NCBI GenBank assembly: GCA_964361075.1
Contig: CAYHZL010000212.1
Span: 1-5,810 of the forward strand
From: CAYHZL01 sp964361075
GTDB lineage: Bacteria > Bacteroidota > Ignavibacteria > UBA10030 > UBA8401
DNA length: 5,810 nucleotides
Direction of reading: 5' to 3'
The notes under the pieces were generated by a model. The model did not search any database. It was not told the origin of the DNA and saw only the letters and a program-made list of their open reading frames with translations. A program made the position numbers and the translations under genes. The first letter of the stretch is position 1. Each line of letters starts with the position of its first letter. Positions 1-5,810 of the stretch are shown one piece after another.

Positions 1-15
1 TTTATGAGAAATAAA

Positions 16-79
16 GTAGGACAAACATTCTTGTTTGTCAATTTATTTTTATTTGGACAAACAAGAATGTTTGTCCTAC
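16..79. repeat. Nested palindromic repeat element (24-bp perfect inverted repeat)
   Basis: Bases 16-39 and 56-79 are perfect reverse complements of each other (24 bp, starting GTAGGACAAACATT), separated by a 16-base A/T-rich spacer. Each arm is also a palindrome. The left arm has GACAAACA and TGTTTGTC around TTCT (20-39), and the right arm has GGACAAACA and TGTTTGTCC around AGAA (55-76). The DNA or RNA can therefore form either one long hairpin or two short ones. This is the architecture of REP-type extragenic palindromes found as inverted pairs. Reading the minus strand, the stem is followed by a T-rich stretch (bases 15 down to 9), so it could also act as a terminator for a gene to the left; that is a guess. 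No transposase gene or target-site duplication is visible. The structure is certain; its class is inferred. Confidence 0.85.
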
Positions 80-377
80 CATACCTCTCTTAAGTTGACA
101 GCATTGCCTTCCCTCCCCATCTCTCCGTTCTAAAAAATCTCTTCGAACCAAAGTCGGATATTTGTAGAGACAGTTGTAACACTAACCACAAGAATGCCCG
201 CTGGAAAATACGGAAAATGAAAAAGATTTTTCCCTTGCATCTTCGGCAATTTTCTGCAAACTTCTTTCGAGCAAAATAATTCTTATTTCCTTCCTTCATT
301 CTATTGTACAGTGAAGTAATGTCAGCCCAAAAAGCCATCGCAACAAAATACTTCTGCAACACCAAATTTCCATCAGC
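80..377. other. Intergenic stretch without a convincing gene
   Basis: This stretch lies between the inverted repeat and the GH3 gene. The only long open frame is on the minus strand (365 down to 90, starting with TTG). Its conceptual product is rich in Phe, Arg and Trp, resembles no family I recognise, and has no clear ribosome binding site. No tRNA, no strong terminator and no promoter matching a consensus could be identified. It presumably carries the promoter and 5' leader of the downstream gene, but I cannot place them. Confidence 0.5.
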
Positions 378-1748
378 ATGAAATTATCTCAACTATTTTT
401 CCTTACAACAATTTTTGCGACATCCCTCATTGCACAGCCAACATTAGAACGTAAAATTGCCGAGATGATTATGGTGGGATTTACAGGAATAACTGTTCCG
501 GAATCTCTCAAAGTCGATTTGACTAATAGAGGTCTCGGCGGAGTATTGTTATTTGCAAACAATATCAAAGACCCGCTCCAAGTACAAACGCTGACATCGC
601 AATTAAAAAATCTTTCGACCGGATTTCTTCTGATTGCGGTTGATCAGGAAGGAGGAAAAGTTGCACGCTTGTCATCAAGCAACGGATTCAGTGCAACACC
701 CACAGCATATACACTTGGAACAATAATAAATAAAGAGGATTCAACGCGCGCGGCGGCGTCGCTGATGGCAGGTTGGCTTCAACAAAGCGGATTCACGATC
801 AACTTTGCGCCGGTTGCCGATGTAAATGTAAATCCACTCAGTCCGGCAATCGGAAAAAGTGAACGGAGTTATTCTAACAACCCCGATACTGTCAGCAGAC
901 ACATCGGTTGGTTCATTGATGAATTTCATAAGAAAAAAATTATCACCACGCTGAAACATTTCCCCGGACATGGCAGTGCGATATCCGATTCACATCTCGG
1001 TTTTACCGACATCAGTTCTACCTGGACGAACGCGGAACTTATTCCGTTTCGTTCTGCGATTGAACGCGGTATTGCCGATCTGATTATGGTGGGACATCTT
1101 TACAATTCAACAATCGATTCCGTGTATCCGGCATCTCTTTCACATACAACAGTTACAACATTATTGCGGGATTCACTTCATTATAACGGAGTTGTTATCA
1201 GCGATGAATTATTTATGAAAGCGATAGATGCTAATTACGCTTTCGATGATGCGCTCGAACTTTGCGTAAAATCCGGTACTGATATTCTTTTGTTCGGGAA
1301 AAGTATTTACAATACTCGCTCGTTAACGGCATACATCATAAATTCAATCAGTGGAAAAGTGAAAAACAGAGCGATTGCGGAATATATGATTGATTCCGCG
1401 TACCAACGCATTCAACGATTGAAGAAGAGAATTGTAACGAACGCAATTTTTGCTTCCGCGAATATTCCAAAAGAATCAATGCTGTTTGCCAACTATCCGA
1501 ATCCGTTCAACGATGCGACGAGCATACGCTATCAACTTCACACCTCTGGTACTGTAACGATCAAAGTGTTCGATATTCTTGGTCGTGATGTAGCAACAGT
1601 AGTGCATGAACAACAAAGCGCGGGAATATATTCTGTTCAATTTCAGATCGGCAACGGATCGGTTCCGCTACTTCCTTCCGGAATATATTTTTATCGTTTA
1701 CAATCAGGAAATTATTTTGAAACAAAACGAATGTTGTATATAAAATAA
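378..1748 (+). CDS. Secreted glycoside hydrolase family 3 protein (NagZ-type beta-N-acetylhexosaminidase) with T9SS sorting domain
   Basis: This 456-residue protein probably removes terminal beta-linked N-acetylglucosamine from peptidoglycan fragments, glycoproteins or chitin-type sugars outside the cell. Residues 1-19 look like a signal peptide (Lys near the start, hydrophobic core, likely cut after SLIA). Residues 23 to about 350 form a GH3 barrel. DQEGG is at 89-93. KHFPGHG (193-199) followed by D204-S-H206 is the NagZ-specific loop whose Asp-His pair acts as general acid/base. D276 in the SDE motif is the expected nucleophile. The barrel ends with QRIQRLKKR (343-351), with no second GH3 domain. 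Residues about 366-456 are a type A T9SS C-terminal domain (YPNPFN 373-378, LPSGIYFYRL 432-441), which should direct export across the outer membrane and is normally removed. The ATG at 378 is chosen because it gives a complete signal peptide; no Shine-Dalgarno is seen. Exact substrate is inferred from the family. Confidence 0.9.
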   Translation: MKLSQLFFLTTIFATSLIAQPTLERKIAEMIMVGFTGITVPESLKVDLTNRGLGGVLLFANNIKDPLQVQTLTSQLKNLSTGFLLIAVDQEGGKVARLSSSNGFSATPTAYTLGTIINKEDSTRAAASLMAGWLQQSGFTINFAPVADVNVNPLSPAIGKSERSYSNNPDTVSRHIGWFIDEFHKKKIITTLKHFPGHGSAISDSHLGFTDISSTWTNAELIPFRSAIERGIADLIMVGHLYNSTIDSVYPASLSHTTVTTLLRDSLHYNGVVISDELFMKAIDANYAFDDALELCVKSGTDILLFGKSIYNTRSLTAYIINSISGKVKNRAIAEYMIDSAYQRIQRLKKRIVTNAIFASANIPKESMLFANYPNPFNDATSIRYQLHTSGTVTIKVFDILGRDVATVVHEQQSAGIYSVQFQIGNGSVPLLPSGIYFYRLQSGNYFETKRMLYIK

Positions 1749-1791
1749 TTGTAAATGATAATTATAAAAAACAGTTTTAAGTGAGAGAAAT

Positions 1792-3291
1792 ATGAATCCT
1801 TCATCAACGTACATTCTTGCATTAGATCAAGGCACCACGAGCAGCCGCAGTATCCTCTTTGATCATCATGGGAACATCATCAGCACAGCGCAAAAAGAAT
1901 TTAAGCAAATATTTCCACAGCCCGGATGGGTCGAGCACGATGCGGAAGAAATATGGAATACACAATTCGGCACAATGAATCACTCTCTCGCTCAAGCAAA
2001 TATCACCATGAAACAAATTGCGGGCATCGGCATTACCAATCAGCGAGAAACGACTGTTGTGTGGGAACGCAGTACCGGCAAACCAATCTGCCATGCAATT
2101 GTGTGGCAAGACCGACGCACTGCATCGTTGTGCGATGAATTGAAAACGAAAGGGTACGGCGCATTGATACAACAAAAAACCGGATTGGTTATTGACGCAT
2201 ATTTTTCCGGAACTAAACTAAAATGGATTTTGGATAATGTGAACGGCGCACGCGCAAAAGCAGAAAAAGGCGAACTTGCATTCGGCACAATTGATTCGTG
2301 GTTGGTGTGGAATTTAAGCGGCGGCGCTCTCCATCTTACCGATGTTTCGAATGCTTCGCGGACAATGCTATTTAATATTCACACATGTCAATGGGATGAT
2401 GAATTATTGAACCTCCTCACTATTCCAAAAAATATTCTGCCGCAGGTTGAAGCATCGAGCAAAGTGTACGGCACAACGTCACAAAAAATTTCTGAGACAC
2501 CAATTCCGATTGCAGGCATCGCAGGAGATCAGCAGGCAGCGTTGTTCGGTCAACTGTGCACGCAACCCGGAATGGTGAAAAATACGTACGGCACAGGATG
2601 CTTTATGTTGATGAATACAGGCACGAAAGCAATTACGTCGAAAAATAATTTGCTGACAACCATCGCTTGGAAGGTTGATGGCAAAATAGAATATGCGCTC
2701 GAAGGAAGTGTTTTTATTGCAGGCGCTGTGGTGCAATGGCTGCGTGACAGTTTTAAAATTATCAAAACATCAAGTGAAGTTGAACCATTAGCGAAAACCG
2801 TTTCTGACAACGGCGGAGTGTACATTGTTCCTGCATTTGCAGGATTAGGCGCGCCGCATTGGAATCAACATGCGCGTGGTTCAATGTTCGGATTAACACG
2901 CGGCTCATCCGATGCGCACATTGCGCGGGCAGCGTTAGAAAGTATTTGCTATCAGACGTACGATGTGCTGAAAGCAATGGAAGCTGATTCAGGAATTAGC
3001 ATTGCTGAATTACGTGTGGATGGCGGTGCGACAGCAAATAATTTATTGATGCAATTTCAATCCGATATTCTAGGGGTGAATGTTGTTCGTCCGACTATTA
3101 CAGAAACCACTGCGCTTGGTGCCGCATATTTAGCAGGACTTGCTGTTGGATACTGGAAAAATATGGATGATATAAAAGAGCAATGGCAAGTTAATAAAAA
3201 GTTTTCTCCGCAGATGGAAAAAGAAAAAATACACTCTCTCTTGCAAGGATGGCAACGAGCAGTGAATGCGGCAATTGCATGGGCATCGTAA
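1792..3291 (+). CDS. glpK: Glycerol kinase
   Basis: GlpK phosphorylates glycerol with ATP to sn-glycerol 3-phosphate in the cytoplasm, the trapping step of glycerol use. The 499 residues match the usual length of about 500. FGGY-kinase features run in order: phosphate-binding DQGTTSSR (12-19), glycerol-contacting NQRET (R85, E86) and Y137, catalytic D246 with Q247 in AGDQQAALFGQ, nucleotide-site GTG (267-269), GLGAPHW (351-357), and the second FGGY signature around DGGATANNLLMQ (410-421). Control sites known from other species are not conserved. The E. coli fructose-1,6-bisphosphate loop (GGKGGTR) is replaced by QKISETP (231-237). The IIA-Glc contact segment is unlike E. coli (PQMEKEKI, 473-480). 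The HPr-phosphorylated His of Firmicutes is K232 here. The start is supported by a weak purine-rich site (GAGAG, 1783-1787) before the ATG. It lies 43 bp after the GH3 gene and leads the glp cluster. Confidence 0.97.
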   Translation: MNPSSTYILALDQGTTSSRSILFDHHGNIISTAQKEFKQIFPQPGWVEHDAEEIWNTQFGTMNHSLAQANITMKQIAGIGITNQRETTVVWERSTGKPICHAIVWQDRRTASLCDELKTKGYGALIQQKTGLVIDAYFSGTKLKWILDNVNGARAKAEKGELAFGTIDSWLVWNLSGGALHLTDVSNASRTMLFNIHTCQWDDELLNLLTIPKNILPQVEASSKVYGTTSQKISETPIPIAGIAGDQQAALFGQLCTQPGMVKNTYGTGCFMLMNTGTKAITSKNNLLTTIAWKVDGKIEYALEGSVFIAGAVVQWLRDSFKIIKTSSEVEPLAKTVSDNGGVYIVPAFAGLGAPHWNQHARGSMFGLTRGSSDAHIARAALESICYQTYDVLKAMEADSGISIAELRVDGGATANNLLMQFQSDILGVNVVRPTITETTALGAAYLAGLAVGYWKNMDDIKEQWQVNKKFSPQMEKEKIHSLLQGWQRAVNAAIAWAS

Positions 3292-3304
3292 GGACATCTC
3301 TAAA

Positions 3305-3317
3305 AACCTTCAAGGTT
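3305..3317. other. Short hairpin after glpK
   Basis: AACCTT and AAGGTT flank a single C just 13 bases after the glpK stop codon; a realistic fold has about 5 pairs and a 3-base loop. It is weak and is not followed by a strong T-run, so it is at best a poor terminator or an RNA 3'-end stabiliser. It may also be chance. Confidence 0.3.
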
Positions 3318-3374
3318 ATCTTGACCAAATTTTGTGATGTTGAAATTTTATGGTACATCGTAAAAACAAAAACG

Positions 3375-3470
3375 AATCCCCCGTCCCGATTAAAAAGCAA
3401 ATCGGGACACCCCCTTTTCAAGGGGGATTTAAAGCAAGGATTCCCCCTTAAAAAGGGGGTTAGGGGGATT
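3375..3470. repeat. Multi-hairpin palindromic repeat element between glpK and glpD
   Basis: The outer ends AATCCCCC (3375-3382) and GGGGGATT (3463-3470) are complementary and enclose three hairpins. The first is GTCCCGATT / AATCGGGAC (3383-3391 with 3400-3408, 8-base loop). The second is CCCCCTT / AAGGGGG (3410-3416 with 3420-3426, loop TTC). The third is CCCCCTT / AAGGGGG (3443-3449 with 3453-3459, loop AAA). The whole could fold as a cloverleaf-like multibranch structure in RNA or single-stranded DNA. Blocks of C5-T2 and A2-G5 recur and can pair in several registers. I recall similar CCCCCTT...AAGGGGG mobile palindromes from many unrelated bacteria, but cannot check that here. The element sits inside the putative glp operon, where it may weaken read-through, protect the glpK transcript end, or be neutral. 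The pairing is seen directly; the role is inferred. Confidence 0.85.
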
Positions 3471-3542
3471 AGTTAAATCAACAATAACGCTGAGTAATTA
3501 CCTATTTTTTAGAAGTGCCTTTAACTCTAAAAGTATATCACA

Positions 3543-5120
3543 GTGAATAAAAATATTTTTAATCGCCAATACATGATCTCCCAGATTCAGATGGTAAAAG
3601 AATGGGATATCTGTATCATTGGCGGCGGGGCGACAGGTTTAGGCATCGCGGTTGATGCAGCGACTCGCGGATTAAAAACACTCTTAGTAGAAAAATATGA
3701 TTTTGCAAAAGGAACATCATCGCGCAGTACAAAATTAGTGCATGGCGGAGTTCGGTATCTTCGACAAGGAAATTTTCCATTAGTTAAAGAAGCACTGAAA
3801 GAACGCGGATTGCTTTTACAGAACGCACCACATCTTGTAAAAAAACAATCATTTATCATTCCAAACTATACATGGTGGGAAACTCCGTTTTATGGAGTAG
3901 GATTGAAAGCGTATGATTGGCTCGCGGGAGATTTGGGATTTGGTAATACACAAATATTATCTAACGAAGAAACATTGCGGTGTGCGCCGACATTACAAAC
4001 AGATGGATTGCAAGGTGGCGTTCTTTATTACGACGGACAATTTGATGATGCACGTTTAGCAATTCATCTTGCTATGACTGCGGCAGAACATGGATCCGTT
4101 CTTGTCAATTACATGAGTGTTGAACATCTGTTGAAAGTAAATGGAAAAATCTGCGGCGTTGCAATTTCAGATACGCTAGAAAAAAATACTTTTGAAGTGC
4201 AAGCAAAAACAGTTATCAACGCTACGGGAGTGTTCGCAGATTCAATTTTGAAAATGGATAATGCCAATGCAAAATCAATCGTAACGTTAAGCCAAGGTAT
4301 TCATGTTGTTGTTGATAAAGAATTCTTGCCATCTGCAACTGCAATTATGATTCCACATACCGATGATAATCGTGTGTTATTTGCTGTACCATGGCACAAT
4401 AAAACAATAATCGGGACAACCGATACGCCGATTGACACGGTTTCCGCTGAACCTGTCGCGTTGAACGATGAAGTTGATTTTGTTACGCACCACATCGGAA
4501 AATATTTAACAAAAAAACCGATGCAAAATGATATTCGCAGTATCTTCGCCGGTTTGCGTCCGCTTGTGAAAGATGACGGAGAATCAACAGCCGCATTGTC
4601 GAGAGAGCATCATATTACAAACTCAGATTCAAATCTTGTCAGCGTCGTTGGCGGAAAGTGGACAACGTACAGAAAAATGGCGGAGGATGTTCTTCAACTT
4701 GTAATGAAACATGCCGGCGTTGAAGAAAAGCCATGTTCAACACAACATTTAAAAATTCATGGATGGAAGATAGAAGTTGATTTCAATACACCGCTTTATT
4801 ATTATGGTTACGATGAAGAAGCGATTCAAGCAATGATAACAAATGATTCATTGCTGGGAGAAAAAATTCATCCGTCGTTACCATTTGTGAAAGCTGAATT
4901 TGTATGGGCAGTACGAAATGAAATGTGCATGACTGTTGAAGATGCATTGAGCCGAAGGACAAGAGCGTTGCTGCTCGACGCACAATCTGCAATCGAATCC
5001 GCACCGATAGTTGCAAAAATAATTGCTACCGAAATGAATCAAGATGAGAAGTGGGTTCAAAAACAAGTTGAAGAATTTACAGCGCTGGCAAAACGTTATC
5101 TTCCCAAAAAATCTGTATAA
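3543..5120 (+). CDS. glpD: Aerobic-type FAD-dependent glycerol-3-phosphate dehydrogenase
   Basis: GlpD oxidises glycerol 3-phosphate to dihydroxyacetone phosphate at the inner membrane face and passes electrons via FAD to quinone, so it follows GlpK directly in the pathway. The 525 residues fit the GlpD/GlpA family. Visible features are the FAD-binding IIGGGATGLG (25-34) with ribose-binding E50, the TSSRSTKLVHGGVRYL block (58-73), YYDGQFDDAR (162-171), NATG (226-229), AGLRP with R339, and the second signature GGKWTTYR (370-377). R61, R339 and K372 match the substrate-binding Arg, Arg and Lys of E. coli GlpD by motif. A C-terminal accessory domain follows (about 400-515) with VEDALSRRTRALLLDA at 465-480. 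It has no Cys-rich GlpC-type extension, so this is the single-subunit form. The GTG at 3543 is preferred because residues 7-16 (NRQYMISQIQ) resemble the usual family N terminus; ATG at 3573 is the alternative. No Shine-Dalgarno precedes either. Confidence 0.96.
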   Translation: MNKNIFNRQYMISQIQMVKEWDICIIGGGATGLGIAVDAATRGLKTLLVEKYDFAKGTSSRSTKLVHGGVRYLRQGNFPLVKEALKERGLLLQNAPHLVKKQSFIIPNYTWWETPFYGVGLKAYDWLAGDLGFGNTQILSNEETLRCAPTLQTDGLQGGVLYYDGQFDDARLAIHLAMTAAEHGSVLVNYMSVEHLLKVNGKICGVAISDTLEKNTFEVQAKTVINATGVFADSILKMDNANAKSIVTLSQGIHVVVDKEFLPSATAIMIPHTDDNRVLFAVPWHNKTIIGTTDTPIDTVSAEPVALNDEVDFVTHHIGKYLTKKPMQNDIRSIFAGLRPLVKDDGESTAALSREHHITNSDSNLVSVVGGKWTTYRKMAEDVLQLVMKHAGVEEKPCSTQHLKIHGWKIEVDFNTPLYYYGYDEEAIQAMITNDSLLGEKIHPSLPFVKAEFVWAVRNEMCMTVEDALSRRTRALLLDAQSAIESAPIVAKIIATEMNQDEKWVQKQVEEFTALAKRYLPKKSV

Positions 5121-5126
5121 GGAATA

Positions 5127-5168
5127 CATTTACAAATTTCATTAATTCACTATTATCCATTTACAAAT
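5127..5168. repeat. 11-bp direct repeat upstream of glpF
   Basis: CATTTACAAAT occurs at 5127-5137 and again at 5158-5168, 31 bp apart start to start, which is about three helical turns. It fills much of the 60-bp gap between glpD and glpF, ending 12 bases before the glpF start codon. A near copy in the opposite orientation (ATTGTAAATG, 1748-1757) lies between the GH3 gene and glpK. It could be a regulator binding site, but TTTACAA also appears inside the GH3 gene, so chance in AT-rich DNA is a real alternative. Confidence 0.4.
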
Positions 5169-5180
5169 AATAAAATTTTT

Positions 5181-5810
5181 ATGACACCTTTTCTCGGCGA
5201 ATTTATCGGTACGGCACTGCTTATCATTTTTGGTGATGGAGTAGTTGCCAATGTTGTGCTCAACAAAACAAAAGGCAATAATAGCGGCTGGATTGTAATT
5301 ACATTTGGCTGGGCTATGGGAGTTTTTGTTGGTGTGTATTCTGTCGCGGCAGTCAGTGGTGCACACATTAATCCTGCTGTAACTATTGCATTGGCATTCG
5401 CTCATAAAGTTTCATGGGATATTGTGCCGATGTATATTCTTGCACAAATGCTTGGTGCAATGTTTGGTGCTTTTATTGTATGGCTTTCGTACAAACAACA
5501 TTTTGATGCAACGGAAAACAAAGATTTAAAATTAGCCGTGTTCTGTACCGCTCCTGAAATTCGCAGTTCATTGTATAATTTTGCAACAGAAGTGATCGGA
5601 ACTTTTGTTTTGATCTCTGGAGTATTACACATTGTTGCACCGCAAAGCAGTTTAGGTGCGTTGGATGCACTTCCTGTTTCATTGTTGGTACTTGGAATCG
5701 GATTATCGCTTGGCGGTCCAACTGGATATGCAATTAATCCGGCGAGAGATTTAGGTCCGCGTATCATGCATTTTATTTTACCGATTGCAAACAAGAGAGA
5801 TAGCGATTGG
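5181..5810 (+). CDS. glpF: Glycerol uptake facilitator (aquaglyceroporin), 3' end beyond the window
   Basis: This inner-membrane MIP-family channel lets glycerol diffuse into the cell, where GlpK traps it. The visible 210 residues cover most of a protein usually about 240-280 long; no stop is reached before the window ends, and the last membrane helix is missing. Both half-helix motifs are present: SGAHINPAVT (59-68) and GYAINPARD (182-190). Hydrophobic helices lie near 5-25, 37-57, 81-102, 133-153 and 163-177. The Asp after NPAR (D190) marks glycerol facilitators as opposed to water-only channels. Aligning by eye to E. coli GlpF, the selectivity filter W48/G191/F200/R206 corresponds to W44/G174/Y183/R189. 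The start is the ATG at 5181, from which the family N terminus (PFLGEFIGTALLI) begins at once; no Shine-Dalgarno is seen. It is 60 bp after glpD on the same strand, consistent with one glycerol-use cluster. Confidence 0.95.
   Translation, partial: MTPFLGEFIGTALLIIFGDGVVANVVLNKTKGNNSGWIVITFGWAMGVFVGVYSVAAVSGAHINPAVTIALAFAHKVSWDIVPMYILAQMLGAMFGAFIVWLSYKQHFDATENKDLKLAVFCTAPEIRSSLYNFATEVIGTFVLISGVLHIVAPQSSLGALDALPVSLLVLGIGLSLGGPTGYAINPARDLGPRIMHFILPIANKRDSDW

Noticed and set aside
16..79. CRISPR repeat pair
   Set aside because: There are only two copies, in inverted and not direct orientation, with a 16-base spacer and no further units.
219..232. GAAAAA / TTTTTC inverted repeat in the 5' leader
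   Set aside because: It is a 6-bp arm of A/T homopolymer with a 2-base centre, expected by chance in this AT-rich stretch.
90..365. 91-codon minus-strand open frame in the leader of the GH3 gene
   Set aside because: It starts with TTG, lacks a ribosome binding site, has an odd composition (many Phe, Arg, Trp) and matches no family I know; it sits where the leader of a convincing plus-strand gene is expected.
3375..3470. tRNA or riboswitch, suggested by the cloverleaf-like pairing
   Set aside because: Stem and loop lengths do not fit a tRNA (no T-loop or anticodon arm pattern), and no known riboswitch core is recognisable; repeated C5/G5 runs fit a palindromic repeat better.
3249..3476. 75-codon plus-strand frame overlapping the glpK end and the hairpin element
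   Set aside because: It begins inside glpK in another frame, and its C-terminal half is just the translation of the palindromic repeat (PLFKGDLKQGFPLKKG).
3477..3542. Promoter for glpD (TATTTTTT near 3503 and TATATC near 3533)
   Set aside because: Partial matches to a -7/-10 box only, with no matching upstream box at proper spacing; not strong enough to call.
5142..5794. Three minus-strand open frames opposite glpF
   Set aside because: The plus strand here translates without stops into an unmistakable glycerol facilitator, so the opposite-strand frames are shadows.

Overview
The window is AT-rich bacterial DNA with four plus-strand genes, three complete and one cut by the right edge. The first gene ends in a type IX secretion (T9SS) sorting domain with the YPNPFN and LPSGIYFYRL signatures. 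That places the source in the Bacteroidota/Chlorobi-Ignavibacteria group. The style of this domain, the short palindromic repeats and the weak or absent Shine-Dalgarno sequences suggest an Ignavibacteria- or Kapabacteria-like lineage, but this is inference from sequence style and not a phylogenetic placement.

Layout: bases 1-377 hold no convincing gene. They contain a 24-bp perfect inverted repeat (16-79), each arm of which is itself a small palindrome. Bases 378-1748 encode a secreted family 3 glycoside hydrolase of the NagZ type with a T9SS C-terminal domain. After 43 bp come glpK (glycerol kinase, 1792-3291), a 251-bp gap carrying a multi-hairpin G/C-run repeat element (3375-3470), glpD (glycerol-3-phosphate dehydrogenase, 3543-5120, GTG start), a 60-bp gap with an 11-bp direct repeat, and glpF (glycerol facilitator, from 5181, open at the window edge).

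The three glp genes form a complete route. GlpF lets glycerol through the inner membrane, GlpK traps it as glycerol 3-phosphate, and GlpD oxidises that to dihydroxyacetone phosphate while passing electrons to the quinone pool. The secreted GH3 enzyme has no evident metabolic link to glycerol, although it may share a transcript with glpK because no terminator is visible between them.

Nothing here amounts to a new biological system. The points most worth a second look are the two structured repeat elements, one of them inside the glp cluster; a glycerol kinase that appears to lack all three classical allosteric or phosphorylation control sites; and the pairing of a NagZ-type catalytic domain with a T9SS export signal.
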